64,000 nt of DNA from Bradyrhizobium sp. CIAT3101 (GCF_029714945.1 NZ_CP121634.1:682001-746000); one strand, 5' to 3'; shown: positions 10,060 to 19,863, counted from the stretch's first letter. Translations and numbers: made by a program. Notes: generated from the letters alone by a model not told the origin.

Positions 10060-11205
10060 ATGCAGACATTCCCCTACCGCCACCTTAATCCGGCCGGGCC
10101 GGCCTATCGGCGCGGCTGGGTCGACGAGGCCGTGGCCGCGATCGAGGCCGACCAGTGCCGCACGGCCGACACGCATCTGATCCGGCTGATCGTGCCGGCG
10201 CTCGCGGGCATCGACATCTATCTGAAGGACGAGTCCACGCATCCGACCGGCAGCCTCAAACACCGGCTGGCGCGCTCGCTGTTCCTCTACGCGCTCTGCA
10301 ATGGCCATATCCGCCAAGGCACGCCCGTCGTGGAGGCGTCGTCGGGCTCGACCGCGGTGTCGGAAGCGTATTTCGCGCAGATGATCGGCGTGCCCTTCTA
10401 TGCCGTGATGCCGCGCACGACCTCGGCGGAGAAGATCGCCGCGATCGAGCACTATGGCGGCAATTGTCATCTGATCGACGACGGCCGCGCGCTCTATGCG
10501 GAAGCAGCCTCGCTCGCGATTCGGCTCGGCGGCCACTACATGGACCAGTTCACCTTCGCCGAGCGCGCCACCGACTGGCGCGGTAACAACAACATTGCCG
10601 AGTCGATCTTCACGCAATTGGCGGGCGAGCCGCGGCCGATCCCGGACTGGATCGTGATGGGTGCGGGTACCGGCGGTACCTCGGCCACCATCGGTCGCTA
10701 TCTGCGCTATCGCCAATATCCGACGCGGCTGTGTGTCGCCGATGTCGAGCACTCCGCCTTCTTCGATTGCTTCCGCACGCAGGACCGCTCCCATGTGTGC
10801 GAGCGCCCTTCACTTATCGAAGGCGTCGGCCGTCCCCGCTGCGAGCCGTCGTTCGTGCCGGGCGTGGTCGACCGCATGATGAAGATTCCGGATGCGGTGA
10901 CGATTGCCGCGATGAACGTGCTGTCGCGCCGGTTGCGGCGCGCGGTCGGCGGTTCCACGGGCACCAATTTCCTGGCACTATGCCGGCTCGCCTCGGAGAT
11001 GCGCAAGGCAGGCCAGACCGGCTCGCTGGTGACGCTGATCTGCGATTCCGGCGAGCGTTACCGGCAGACCTATTATGAACCCACCTGGCTCGCCGCGCGC
11101 GGTCTCGATCCGGCGCCGTTCGAGGCGGCTTTGTCGTCGTTCCTTGAGACCGCACAGCCACTCGCGCTCGCGGTCGACGACGTCGTCAATCCGCAGAGCC
11201 CATGA
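10060..11205 (+). CDS. PLP-dependent cysteine synthase-fold enzyme (Cds1-like cysteine desulfhydrase or lyase)
   Basis: 381 residues of the tryptophan synthase beta/cysteine synthase superfamily. The PLP lysine is in [16 protein letters not shown]; the substrate loop [16 protein letters not shown] and phosphate loop [14 protein letters not shown] are intact. It differs from CysK/CysM (SGNTG-type asparagine loop is replaced by SSGSTAVS) and has a long C-terminal tail, resembling proteins described as L-cysteine desulfhydrases. It follows acdS/acdR but is oriented with acdR. Substrate is not settled by sequence; amino-acid beta-elimination is the safest reading. Confidence 0.75.
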   Translation: MQTFPYRHLNPAGPAYRRGWVDEAVAAIEADQCRTADTHLIRLIVPALAGIDIYLKDESTHPTGSLKHRLARSLFLYALCNGHIRQGTPVVEASSGSTAVSEAYFAQMIGVPFYAVMPRTTSAEKIAAIEHYGGNCHLIDDGRALYAEAASLAIRLGGHYMDQFTFAERATDWRGNNNIAESIFTQLAGEPRPIPDWIVMGAGTGGTSATIGRYLRYRQYPTRLCVADVEHSAFFDCFRTQDRSHVCERPSLIEGVGRPRCEPSFVPGVVDRMMKIPDAVTIAAMNVLSRRLRRAVGGSTGTNFLALCRLASEMRKAGQTGSLVTLICDSGERYRQTYYEPTWLAARGLDPAPFEAALSSFLETAQPLALAVDDVVNPQSP

Positions 11206-11332
11206 CGCTCTGAAGTCTTCGTAGCGGCGTCTCTCTGCTATTTGCGAAATTGCACGATCGTCACGGCAACTTCACTTGCCTTGCGCCCGCACGCGCGCGA
11301 GCGTTCGACCTTCTCAACGAGGAGATCTTGCC

Positions 11333-11893
11333 GTGCGCATTCCCATTCTTGATCCGAAACAGTTGAGCGACGAACAGAAGCCGCTCTATGCCGACATGCA
11401 AGCGGGCATCAAGGACCACTTCAAGGGCTTTGTGAACATGCGCGACGATGGCGCGCTGCTTGGTCCCTGGAATCCCTGGATCCGCGAGCCGCGCTTCGGC
11501 AAGCCGGTGTGGGAGCTGGTCAAGGCGATCGCGTCGAACCCGCTGCTGCCCGCGCCGGTGCGCGAGGTCGCGATCCTCGTCACCGGATCGCATTTCCGCT
11601 CCGGCTACGAGCTCTACGCCCATGTGCTGGTCGCCGAGCAGCGCGGCCTCTCCGACGAGAAGCTTGCGACCATCGTCGCCGGCCAGCGGCCCGTCGACCT
11701 CACCAAGCAGGAAGCCGTTGCCTACGACATGGCCTCTGCACTGGTGAGCGGCGGCGTGCTGCCCGAGCTGACCTATCGGGCTGCGGTCAAGGAATTCGGC
11801 GAGCACGGCGCGGCCGAGCTGTCCTACCTCGTCGGCGTCTACTGCATGGTCTCGGTCACGCTGAACACCTTTGACGTGCCGGTGCCGGAGTAG
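11333..11893 (+). CDS. Carboxymuconolactone decarboxylase/AhpD-fold protein
   Basis: 186 residues from GTG at 11333, chosen because GAGGAG lies nine bases upstream and similarity starts at VRIPILDPKQL. The helical CMD fold is seen in PVREVAILVTGSHFRSGYELYAH and TKQEAVAYDMASALVSGG. The CxxC pair that gives AhpD its peroxidase activity is replaced (SHFRSGYELYAH), so a thiol redox role is unlikely; it is closer to the plain decarboxylase-like group. Function unknown. Confidence 0.75.
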   Translation: MRIPILDPKQLSDEQKPLYADMQAGIKDHFKGFVNMRDDGALLGPWNPWIREPRFGKPVWELVKAIASNPLLPAPVREVAILVTGSHFRSGYELYAHVLVAEQRGLSDEKLATIVAGQRPVDLTKQEAVAYDMASALVSGGVLPELTYRAAVKEFGEHGAAELSYLVGVYCMVSVTLNTFDVPVPE

Positions 11894-11909
11894 AAGCGCC
11901 TCGCGACGA

Positions 11910-13493
11910 TCACTCTGCCGCCCTGCTTGCAGGCGGCGGGGGCATCCAGGCGATGCAACGATTGCGGCCTTCGGCCTTGGCCTGGTAGAGCGCCTGGTCG
12001 GCTGCGCCCATCAGCGCGTCGATGCCGGACATGCTGACGCTGGCTTCGGCAATGCCGATGCTCACGGTGACGCCGAACTGCACCTGATGCGCGTTCAGCC
12101 GCATCGCCATAGCGCGCTTGCGGATTCGCTCGGCAACGAGCTTGGCGCGTGACAGGCTGGTCTCGGGCAGCAGAACCGCGAACTCCTCGCCACCGATGCG
12201 GCCGACGAGATCGGACTTGCGCTTGCCCTCGTTGCATGCGGCCGCGACAGCCTTGATCGCCTCGTCGCCGACCGCGTGACCGTAGCGATCGTTGACCGAC
12301 TTGAAATGATCGATGTCGAGCATCAGGACGGAGACCGAGCGGTAGTAGCGCTGGAAGCGGCTCCATTCCGCATCGAGCGAACCCAGGAAATGCCGGCGGT
12401 TGTACAGACCGGTGAGCGGATCGGTGGTCGCGAGCCGCTCCAGCATGTTGGCCTTGTCGTTGAGATCGGTGATGTCGACATAGGTCAGCATGCGGCCGCC
12501 GTTCGACATCGTGGTGCAATGAGCCCTGATCAATCGCCCGTCGGGCGTCTGGAGGTCGCGCACGTGATCGCCTGCCTTGACCTCGGCGAGACGCCTGCCG
12601 GGGAATTTCGCCAGCTCGTTTGCCGCAAGGTCCGGGGCGCTCGCGCGTTGCGCGCGGCTCACCAGCGAAGCATAGGCTGGGCGGGTGGCGGCTTCTTCCT
12701 CGCTCACCTCCCAGAACCGCCGCATCCGCAGGTTCATGAAGCTCGCATTCAGGTTGGAGTCGAGAAGGAGAACGCCGTCCTGAACGTTTTCCAGGGCGTC
12801 GCGCAGCAGCTTCAGCTCGTCGGAGAAGCGCACGATGTCGGTGACGGGCGTATAGGTCAGCATGCGTCCGCCGTCGGGCAAAGGCGTGCATTGGACACGC
12901 ACGACATCGCCGTTGGTTCGGCGTACGTCGATCGGTGTCGGATCGCCGGCCTCGATCACGCGGACACGCTCTTTCACATGGGCTTCGAGGGCGGGATCCG
13001 GCACCTCGTAGGCTCCGATGTCGCGCCCGTGATGAAGCAGCGTGAGAATGGATGGATAGCTGTCGGCGACCTGGTCAGGCAGGTGCCACATCTGGCGAAA
13101 CGAGCGGTTGATGAGGCGCGCCCTGAGGTGGTTGTCGAGCAGCACGATGCCGGTCGGCACATGATCCAGGGCCGCGCGCAGGGCCAGCATCTGGGCGCGC
13201 ATCAGCGAGTCGGGCGAGCGCTCCTGTTCGCTGCCGGCGGGGCGTTCGACGCTGCCCGGCTGTTCGAAAGCGACTCCCACCTGACGGTCCGATCGCCAGA
13301 TCACGCGGCAGCTCAGGATGTCGCGTCCCGCAAGCGTGAGCTGGAATCGATCGGGGACGCCTAGACCGCTCTGCATCTCGAGCGTCGCGGCCTCCTCGGT
13401 CAGCCGGCGCACGACGCAATCGATCGACGACTGGCCGAAATTGAAGATGATCTTCCCAGCCAGGAACGTCCGTTCCGGCACCAAGCGGGACAT
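11910..13493 (-). CDS. Diguanylate cyclase with PilZ-like and two PAS domains
   Basis: 527 residues, no membrane segments. Residues 1-80 resemble alphaproteobacterial PilZ domains (KIIFNFGQSSIDCVVRRL) but the c-di-GMP binding RxxxR motif is not clear. Two consecutive PAS-7-like sensor modules cover about 100-215 and 225-340; each starts with LRAALDHV/LRDALENV and VLLD. The GGDEF domain carries the active site GGEEF (434-438) and an RKSD inhibitory I-site (425-428), so a product-inhibited, active cyclase is expected. It would make c-di-GMP in response to a cytosolic signal. It converges with the CMD gene. Confidence 0.9.
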   Translation of the reverse strand: MSRLVPERTFLAGKIIFNFGQSSIDCVVRRLTEEAATLEMQSGLGVPDRFQLTLAGRDILSCRVIWRSDRQVGVAFEQPGSVERPAGSEQERSPDSLMRAQMLALRAALDHVPTGIVLLDNHLRARLINRSFRQMWHLPDQVADSYPSILTLLHHGRDIGAYEVPDPALEAHVKERVRVIEAGDPTPIDVRRTNGDVVRVQCTPLPDGGRMLTYTPVTDIVRFSDELKLLRDALENVQDGVLLLDSNLNASFMNLRMRRFWEVSEEEAATRPAYASLVSRAQRASAPDLAANELAKFPGRRLAEVKAGDHVRDLQTPDGRLIRAHCTTMSNGGRMLTYVDITDLNDKANMLERLATTDPLTGLYNRRHFLGSLDAEWSRFQRYYRSVSVLMLDIDHFKSVNDRYGHAVGDEAIKAVAAACNEGKRKSDLVGRIGGEEFAVLLPETSLSRAKLVAERIRKRAMAMRLNAHQVQFGVTVSIGIAEASVSMSGIDALMGAADQALYQAKAEGRNRCIAWMPPPPASRAAE

Positions 13494-13632
13494 CCGCAGT
13501 CTCCAAGGCTGAATACGCCGCCTGATTGTGCCGCAACGTTCCTTGCGGCGGCGTAACGCAATCGAAGTTTTCGGATGAGGATTAACGATCGGTTGACGCG
13601 GAACTCCAATGGAGGCCCACGGCGGCCCGCGG

Positions 13633-14538
13633 TCAGTGGCGCACGGCGTAAAGCGGCGTCCGCAGCGTCACCTGATAGGATGGTTTCGGCATCCACGCGA
13701 TCTGGGCCGTGATGCCGAACAGACGGTTGTCATTGTCATCCATGCGGTCGAGGTCGAGGCGCAGGATCGGCTGGGTGAAGGATTCCGCCAGGGTCCGGCC
13801 TGCGAGTTGCGCACCGCCGAACGACTGCATGCCGAGGCGCCCGATGAATTTCCAGTTGCTCGGCCATTGGTAATAGCCGCCGGCGTAGAGGATCGTATTC
13901 GGCCTGATCCGGGCCACCACGCTGGCAATGTCGGTGTGGGTGTATTGCACGCCGGCAAGCCAGCCGCGCGTCTCGTCCTCGTCGAGTGCGTAGTCGAATT
14001 CCAGGATGTTGTTGAACGAATTCGTCATGCCCGGCACGTTCGGCACCGACTGCGTGATGGTGGATTGCAGCGTGATGGTCGGGATCTTGCCGCCGTTCTG
14101 CTGGTAGAGGTCGGCCTGCACGCCGATGTTCCAGCTGGTGACGTCGAATGTCGACCAGCCGCCGCCTATATCCGTCGCTGAGCCTGATACACCGCCATAG
14201 AGCGATACGCGATCGCTAACGTCCACGGTCAGCGGCAGGTCGACGGTAATCGATTTCGCCGCCGGCAAGCCGTTGGGCAGCGTCGCGCCGCGTTGTGCCG
14301 CCAGCGCTTCGAACGCGGCCGAGAGCGAGGTGTTGCCGAAACCGAGCCCGAGCGTGCCCGCGGGGATCGTGGCATAGGTCGTGCGAAGATCGAGGTAGAT
14401 GTTCGGGACGACAGGCTTTGACGCCGTGTCCTCGGCCTCGTCGCCGGCGTAGGCGGCGCCGCCCGGGATCGTCAGACACAGCAGCCCCATCGCGACAGCG
14501 CGCAAGACCGGGGCGGACGCTGGGCTGCGGTGGGACAC
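13633..14538 (-). CDS. Secreted/outer-membrane protein of unknown function
   Basis: 301 residues with a Sec signal peptide (hydrophobic VLRAVAMGLLCLTIPG and cleavage near AAYAGD). The mature part has alternating short hydrophobic/aromatic strands (SLYGGVSGSATD, SWNIGVQADLY, GWLAGVQYTHT, TILYAGGYYQWPS, LFGITAQIAWMP) and ends in a hydrophobic strand, the pattern of an outer-membrane beta-barrel. I do not recognise a specific family. Neighbours (cyclase, small exported protein) give no functional lead. Confidence 0.65.
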   Translation of the reverse strand: MSHRSPASAPVLRAVAMGLLCLTIPGGAAYAGDEAEDTASKPVVPNIYLDLRTTYATIPAGTLGLGFGNTSLSAAFEALAAQRGATLPNGLPAAKSITVDLPLTVDVSDRVSLYGGVSGSATDIGGGWSTFDVTSWNIGVQADLYQQNGGKIPTITLQSTITQSVPNVPGMTNSFNNILEFDYALDEDETRGWLAGVQYTHTDIASVVARIRPNTILYAGGYYQWPSNWKFIGRLGMQSFGGAQLAGRTLAESFTQPILRLDLDRMDDNDNRLFGITAQIAWMPKPSYQVTLRTPLYAVRH

Positions 14539-14719
14539 GTGACAATCCGACGCGTGGCACTCTGGTGATGGAGCTGTTCGCTAGATGGAACGTGATCGTT
14601 CGTGTGGTCAAGGTCTATCCGCGGGCAATGGACGATGCGCATCTACGCGGTTACCCTGCTGTGATTGCACCGACACACTCGTCCGGCACAGTGCAGGCCG
14701 GACAATGGAGACGATCATC

Positions 14720-14965
14720 ATGAACACGTCGCGCCGCATCCTGCTCGCTGGAATGGCGGGGCTCGCCGTGGCTCCGACCGCAATGGCCGCGGCACCGGCA
14801 CCGGCCATTGCGGATGCGACGGTTGCCGAAGAACGCTTCGCGCGCCTGATTGCCGCCGCGCATGCGCCCGACCTCGCCTGCGCACGGCAGGCCGAACGCT
14901 ATGCGGATGCGCATTGGCCGGACTATGTCGTGGCAGCCAGGGCCGTGCTCGAGGCCCGCGTGTGA
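14720..14965 (+). CDS. Small exported protein, unknown
   Basis: 81 residues from ATG at 14720, supported by GGAGA upstream; a slightly longer start at 14705 is less likely. The N terminus MNTSRRILLAGMAGLAVAPT has a twin-arginine-like or Sec signal with cleavage near AMAAAP. The mature ~55 residues are Ala-rich and contain AEERFARLIAAAHAPDLACA with a single cysteine. No family recognised; coding status rests on the signal peptide and SD. Confidence 0.5.
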   Translation: MNTSRRILLAGMAGLAVAPTAMAAAPAPAIADATVAEERFARLIAAAHAPDLACARQAERYADAHWPDYVVAARAVLEARV

Positions 14966-14974
14966 TTCGCGCCT

Positions 14975-15910
14975 CTAAGTCTCCACCGCGCGCCTGACCT
15001 GCTCGCCGATCTGCGACAGCACGAGCTGCGATTGTGGCAGGATCGCGCCCATGGCGTGGAAGTTGTGGACCATGCCGTCATGGCAGACGTGCTCGACCGC
15101 GACGCCCGCGGCGAGCAGCTTGCGCGCATAGGCATTGCCCTCGTCGCGCATCGGGTCGAACTCGGCGGTGTGGATGATGGCGGTCGGCAGGCCTGAGAGA
15201 CGCGTCGCGCGAAGCGGGGAGATGCGGGGATCGGCGGCATCCAGGCCCTCGGGCAGGTAATCGGACAGATCGGCCTCGATGGTGATGCGGTCGATCAGAT
15301 GGCCTTCGGCGAAGGCCTCGCGCGAGGGCGAGGTTTCCTCGAAGTCCAGCACCGGGCAGATCAGGCACTGCGCGACGATGGAGAGGCCGGCGCTCTGCGC
15401 CGCCTCCTGGCATACGACCGCAGCCAGCGTGGCGCCCGCGGAATCGCCGCCGACCACCAGACGCTCGGCGTCGATGCCGAGCGACGGAGCTTCGCGCGCA
15501 ACCCATTCGGTGGCGGCGACGGCATCGTCGACTGCGGCGGGAAATTTGTGCTCGGGCGCGAGGCGGTAGTCGACCGAAACGAGGCGGCAGCCGGTCGCAT
15601 GTGCCAGCGCTGCCGCGATACGGTCATGCGTCGCGATGCTGCCGGCGACGAGCCCGCCGCCATGAAAGAACACGAAGCCTGGCGCGCGCTCGCCGGCCGA
15701 CGCCGGCGAGTAGAGCCGATAAGGCAGCTCTCCGCCAGGGCCGGGCAATTTGCCGTCGGAGGCCGTCACATCCGGCGCCGCGGCGCGCGCGAACTGCATC
15801 AGCTTCGCCAGCGATTGTCGCCGCGCTTCGACGCTCGGCCGGGTCCGCACCTGCGGCGCAGCCGCAGCCATCATGGTCAACAAGCGCTTTGCGAGCGGAT
15901 CGAGCGGCAT
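14975..15910 (-). CDS. Alpha/beta hydrolase, hormone-sensitive-lipase (HSL) type esterase
   Basis: 311 residues from ATG at 15910 with GGAG upstream. The HSL family oxyanion motif HGGG (residues 83-86) and nucleophile elbow GDSAG (S157) are present, with D252 (EFDPMRDE) and H282 (DGMVHNF) completing a catalytic triad at the expected spacing. Cytosolic; probably hydrolyses short acyl esters. The conserved SVDYRLAPEHKFP segment is typical of family IV esterases. Natural substrate unknown. Confidence 0.88.
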   Translation of the reverse strand: MPLDPLAKRLLTMMAAAAPQVRTRPSVEARRQSLAKLMQFARAAAPDVTASDGKLPGPGGELPYRLYSPASAGERAPGFVFFHGGGLVAGSIATHDRIAAALAHATGCRLVSVDYRLAPEHKFPAAVDDAVAATEWVAREAPSLGIDAERLVVGGDSAGATLAAVVCQEAAQSAGLSIVAQCLICPVLDFEETSPSREAFAEGHLIDRITIEADLSDYLPEGLDAADPRISPLRATRLSGLPTAIIHTAEFDPMRDEGNAYARKLLAAGVAVEHVCHDGMVHNFHAMGAILPQSQLVLSQIGEQVRRAVET

Positions 15911-16059
15911 GGGAAACTCCGTGACGTGCCCGACACTATAGCCGGTTTGGTCGCGTTGTTGTCTTAACCTCACGGGAGGGGAGAGTTGATGCTTCCCCGG
16001 AGCAAATCGTTTAGAAATTGGGACAATAGTGCCCGGATATTTTTCGAGGGAGGCCTGAT

Positions 16060-16947
16060 ATGGCCGAGATCAAGAAGCCGATCGAATATTCGCCGAGCTG
16101 GACCTTCTTCGAGGGCAAATGGCATGACGGCAACGTGCCGATCATGGGGCCGCGCACGCATGCGGCCTGGCTCGGCTCGGTCGTGTTCGACGGCGCGCGC
16201 GCGTTCGAGGGCGTCGCGCCGGATCTCGACCGCCATGTGGCCCGCGCCAATCAATCCGCGATCAATTTTGGCCTGAAGCCGGTGGTCGATACCGGCACCT
16301 GGCTCACGCTCGCACACGAGGGCATCGCGCGCTTTGCGCCGAATGCCGAGCTCTATGTCCGTCCGATGTATTGGGCGCAGAACGGGTCGGGCGGCGGCGT
16401 GCTGTTCGACCCTGAAACCACCAATTGGTGCCTGTGCATCTACGAGGCACCGATGCCGAAACCGGTCGGCAACGCGATCACACTGTCGCCGTTCCGCAGG
16501 CCCACCGCCGAATGCGCGCCGGTCGACGCCAAGGCCGCCTGTCTCTATCCGAACAATTCGCGGGCGCTGGCGGAAGCCGCCTCGCGCGGCTTCCAGAACG
16601 CGCTGATGCTCGACATGCTCGGCAATGTCGCGGAGTTCGGCAATTCCAACGTGTTCATGGCGAAAGACGGCGTCGTCTTCACGCCGGTGCCGAACGGCAC
16701 CTTCCTCAACGGCATCACACGCCAGCGCGTGATCAGCCTGCTCCGCGATGACGGCGTCACCGTGGTCGAGAAGACGCTGCGCTATGCCGACTTCCTCGCC
16801 GCCGACGAGATCTTCTCCACCGGCAATTTCGCCAAGGTCGCGCCGGTGATTCGCATCGACGCGCGCGAATTGAAGCCGGGCCCGCTCTACACCAAGGCGC
16901 GAAAACTTTATTGGGATTTCGCGCACGCGGTGAAGCTGGCGGCTTGA
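16060..16947 (+). CDS. Branched-chain-amino-acid aminotransferase (fold type IV)
   Basis: 295 residues, with GGGAGGCC before the ATG. Class IV aminotransferase: GSVVFDGARAFEG and RHVARANQSA N-terminal motifs, the PLP lysine in PVDAKAACLYPNNSRAL, the glutamate of LGNVAEFGNSNVFM and NGITRQRVI in the large domain. It should interconvert Leu/Ile/Val and their 2-oxo acids. The length and NSNVF motif place it among BCAT or BCAT-like enzymes; a D-amino-acid or aminodeoxychorismate role is less likely. It abuts the convergent methyltransferase gene, whose stop starts one base after this gene. Confidence 0.87.
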   Translation: MAEIKKPIEYSPSWTFFEGKWHDGNVPIMGPRTHAAWLGSVVFDGARAFEGVAPDLDRHVARANQSAINFGLKPVVDTGTWLTLAHEGIARFAPNAELYVRPMYWAQNGSGGGVLFDPETTNWCLCIYEAPMPKPVGNAITLSPFRRPTAECAPVDAKAACLYPNNSRALAEAASRGFQNALMLDMLGNVAEFGNSNVFMAKDGVVFTPVPNGTFLNGITRQRVISLLRDDGVTVVEKTLRYADFLAADEIFSTGNFAKVAPVIRIDARELKPGPLYTKARKLYWDFAHAVKLAA

Positions 16948-17571
16948 CTAGAGCCGGCGCCGCCTCCGAAACCGGCTGAACTGAAACGCCTGCGTCGAAT
17001 GCCACGGCGTGTGGTGAACCTCGCTCCGTGTCTCGATCAGTTCGAACTCTGGCCCGAGCTCGGCTGAAAGGCTCGCGCTGTCGTGCCGCTGCACCGGCAG
17101 GCCGCTGCATTTTTCCGGGCCGTCGGGCGCGAACGTCGCGATGATCACGTGCCCGTCCGGCGCGACCACCGACCGCAGGCGCTCGACGTAGGCGGCCCGG
17201 TCGTGCGGATCGGTCAGGAAGTGAAAGGCGGCGCGATCGTGCCAGATATCCCAGGTCTTCGCCGGTTGCCATGTCGTGGCGTCGGCGACGATCCAGTCGA
17301 TCGTCGAGGCGGCCGCGCCGATTCGTTTCCTCGCCGCGTCGAGCGCGTTGGCGGAAAGGTCCAGCACCGCGATGTCGCGATATCCGTCTTGCAGCAGCGC
17401 ATCGACCAGCCGCGACGCGCCACCCCCGATATCGATGATGGCTGCGTGATGATCCGGATGCGCCGCGCGAATCAGCTCGAGCGAGGTCGCAGGACTGTCC
17501 TGAAACCAGCTGACCTCGGTCTCGCCCTTGGTGGCGTAGACGTTGTCCCAATGGGTGGTCCGGTCAGGCAT
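16948..17571 (-). CDS. Class I SAM-dependent methyltransferase
   Basis: 207 residues starting MPDRTTHWDNVYATKGETEV (ATG at 17571); upstream in-frame codons are not conserved. The SAM-binding glycine loop is IIDIGGGASRLVDALL, the acidic motif follows as VLDLSANALDAA, and IVADATTW and DIWHDRAAFHFL match motifs II-III. Small proteins of this kind are often annotated as thiopurine/tellurite-like or generic methyltransferases. Acceptor unknown. Confidence 0.8.
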   Translation of the reverse strand: MPDRTTHWDNVYATKGETEVSWFQDSPATSLELIRAAHPDHHAAIIDIGGGASRLVDALLQDGYRDIAVLDLSANALDAARKRIGAAASTIDWIVADATTWQPAKTWDIWHDRAAFHFLTDPHDRAAYVERLRSVVAPDGHVIIATFAPDGPEKCSGLPVQRHDSASLSAELGPEFELIETRSEVHHTPWHSTQAFQFSRFRRRRRL

Positions 17572-17677
17572 GGTGGCTCCGGCCTTGGCCGGGATGGCGG
17601 CGAGCGGATGGCGCTGCCGCAAGCAATCTGGCGTTCGCGCGCCCGCATCTGCGGACGCGCCGGTGTGGACGAGAGGC

Positions 17678-18262
17678 CTACTCGTCCTTCTTTGACATGC
17701 GCTCGAGGCGCTCCTGCATGTCCTTCATCTGCTGGCGCAGGTCGTCGATGTTGCTGTCCTTGGCCGGCTCGGCGCTCGCATCGGGCTCCGGCTCCGAGCG
17801 GCCCGGCGTGGGGACGAACGGCTTGAACATCGAGAAGGTCTGCTGGAACAGCTCCATGTTGCGGCGGACCTGTTCCTCCAGCGGCGCAAACGGAGTTCCG
17901 GACAGCGAGTTGGCGATCTGCTTGCGGAACTTCTCCTGCTCCTGGGTCAGCGTCGCGATCGACTGCTCCAGATATTTCGGCACCACCATCTGCATGCTGT
18001 CGCCGTAGAAGCGGATCAGCTGGCGCAGGAAGGTGGTCGGCAAGAGATTCTGGCCGGCCTTGTTCTCCTGCTCGAAGATGATCTGGGCGAGCACGGAGCG
18101 GGTGATGTCGTCACCGGTTTTGGCATCGTAGACCAGGAAATCTTCGCCGTCCTTGACCATGGCGGCGAGGTCTTCCAGCGTCACGTAGGTGCTCGTTCCG
18201 GTGTTATAGAGCCGGCGGTTCGCGTATTTCTTGATGGTGGTGGGTTGGTCTGATTTCGCCAT
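17678..18262 (-). CDS. phaR: Polyhydroxyalkanoate synthesis repressor PhaR
   Basis: 194 residues. The PHB/PHA accumulation regulator DNA-binding domain is at the N terminus (IKKYANRRLYNTGTSTYVTL), followed by a PHB-accumulation domain (VLAQIIFEQENKAGQNLLPT) and a charged coiled-coil C terminus. PhaR binds nascent PHB granules and otherwise represses phasin and pha genes. It is divergent from phaA with a 305-base gap containing candidate operators. Confidence 0.95.
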   Translation of the reverse strand: MAKSDQPTTIKKYANRRLYNTGTSTYVTLEDLAAMVKDGEDFLVYDAKTGDDITRSVLAQIIFEQENKAGQNLLPTTFLRQLIRFYGDSMQMVVPKYLEQSIATLTQEQEKFRKQIANSLSGTPFAPLEEQVRRNMELFQQTFSMFKPFVPTPGRSEPEPDASAEPAKDSNIDDLRQQMKDMQERLERMSKKDE

Positions 18263-18567
18263 GGGCTCTCACTTCAAAGACGCTGAGAACGGGAACCTGC
18301 AGCGCAAATGCCGCAGGGCGGGAAGAGTACGCAACGCAACAAAATAAGCATTTTCAAAGGGGTCACGCTACCGTTTTGTGCGGCACGGTTAATTGCACAG
18401 CAAAAACCTGCTTGCGAAATCGCCAAGAACGCTATTTTGAATGCGCTGCGGCATGAATTCGGTGACCTGCCGATTGACATGCCGCAACGACGTTAACAGG
18501 ATGCCCTTCGAGACTGGCGAGCCGTTTCCCAGCCCCGTCTGCCCCCATTCAACCCCAGGAGATGCCC
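18263..18567. other. phaR-phaA divergent intergenic region
   Basis: 305 bases without a gene. It is AT-richer than the surroundings and holds TGC/GCA-rich half-sites such as TTGTGCGGCAC (18376-18386) and TTGCACAGCAA (18393-18403). Both promoters are expected here. No clear sigma70-type box was identified. Confidence 0.5.
18376..18417. promoter_or_regulatory. Candidate PhaR operator cluster
   Basis: PhaR is known to recognise TGC-rich direct/inverted half-sites. Here TTGTGC, GGCAC, TTGCAC, AGCAA, CTGC and TTGCG follow one another within about 42 bases between phaR and phaA. Inference from motif density and position only. Confidence 0.3.
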
Positions 18568-19746
18568 ATGTCAGACGATGTCGTCATCGTCAGCGCCGCC
18601 CGCACCCCGGTCGGAAGCTTCAACGGAGCGTTCGCGACCCTTCCCGCCCACGATCTCGGCGCCGTCGCCATCAAGGCCGCGCTGGAGCGCGGTGGCATCG
18701 AGCCCGGCCGGGTCTCGGAAGTCATCATGGGCCAGATCCTGACCGCGGCCCAGGGCCAGAACCCCGCCCGCCAGGCCTCGATCCTGGCCGGCATTCCCGT
18801 GGAGAGCCCGGCCTGGGGCATCAACCAGCTTTGCGGCTCGGGTCTGCGCACCGTTGCACTCGGCTACCAGGCGCTACTCAACGGCGATTCCGAAATCGTC
18901 GTGGCTGGCGGCCAGGAGTCCATGAGCATGGCTCCGCACGCCCAGCATCTGCGCGGCGGCGTCAAGATGGGCGCGCTCGACTTCGTCGACACCATGATCA
19001 AGGACGGCCTGTGGGATGCCTTCAACGGCTACCACATGGGCAACACCGCCGAGAACGTCGCGCGGCAGTGGCAGATCACCCGCGCCCAGCAGGACGAGTT
19101 CGCGGTCGCCTCGCAGCAGAAGGCCGAGGCCGCGCAGAAGGCCGGCAAGTTCAACGACGAGATCGTTCCGGTCACCATCAAGACCCGCAAGGGCGATGTG
19201 GTCGTCAGCGCCGACGAATACCCGCGTCATGGCGCCACGATCGATGCGATGGCGAAGCTCAAGCCTGCTTTCGAGAAGGACGGCACGGTCACCGCTGGCT
19301 CGGCCTCGGGCATCAATGACGGCGCTGCCGCCGTGGTGCTGATGACCGCCAAGCAGGCCGCGAAGGAAGGTAAGAAGCCGCTCGCGCGGATCGTGTCCTG
19401 GGCGCAGGCCGGCGTCGATCCGAAGATCATGGGTTCGGGCCCGATCCCGGCGTCGCGTGCCGCGCTGAAGAAGGCCGGCTGGAGCGTCGGCGATCTCGAT
19501 CTGATCGAGGCTAACGAAGCCTTCGCGGCGCAGGCCTGTGCCGTCAACAAGGACCTCGGCTGGGATACCTCCAAGGTCAACGTCAACGGTGGCGCGATCG
19601 CGATCGGCCATCCGGTCGGCGCGTCCGGCGCGCGCGTGCTGGTGACGCTGCTGCATGAAATGCAGAAGCGTGATTCCAAAAAGGGTCTCGCCACGCTGTG
19701 CATCGGCGGCGGCATGGGTATCGCGATGTGTCTGGCGCGCGACTGA
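18568..19746 (+). CDS. phaA: Acetyl-CoA C-acetyltransferase (beta-ketothiolase)
   Basis: 392 residues. Condenses two acetyl-CoA to acetoacetyl-CoA, the first step of PHB synthesis. Catalytic C89 (NQLCGSGLR), H in [10 protein letters not shown] and the second cysteine in TLCIGGGMG are intact. ATG at 18568 is preferred over 18562 because the AGGAG (18557-18561) is at the proper six-base spacing only for the downstream start. Followed by a strong terminator, then phaB. Confidence 0.95.
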   Translation: MSDDVVIVSAARTPVGSFNGAFATLPAHDLGAVAIKAALERGGIEPGRVSEVIMGQILTAAQGQNPARQASILAGIPVESPAWGINQLCGSGLRTVALGYQALLNGDSEIVVAGGQESMSMAPHAQHLRGGVKMGALDFVDTMIKDGLWDAFNGYHMGNTAENVARQWQITRAQQDEFAVASQQKAEAAQKAGKFNDEIVPVTIKTRKGDVVVSADEYPRHGATIDAMAKLKPAFEKDGTVTAGSASGINDGAAAVVLMTAKQAAKEGKKPLARIVSWAQAGVDPKIMGSGPIPASRAALKKAGWSVGDLDLIEANEAFAAQACAVNKDLGWDTSKVNVNGGAIAIGHPVGASGARVLVTLLHEMQKRDSKKGLATLCIGGGMGIAMCLARD

Positions 19747-19863
19747 GCTTACACTTGACTGACGCGTGCGCTGCACACGTCAGTGAGTGCGTTGCACGCG
19801 ATTAAAAAGGCGGCGGTTGCAAATCAAATATTCTTCGCAACCGCGCAAGCCTCGACTAAATAC

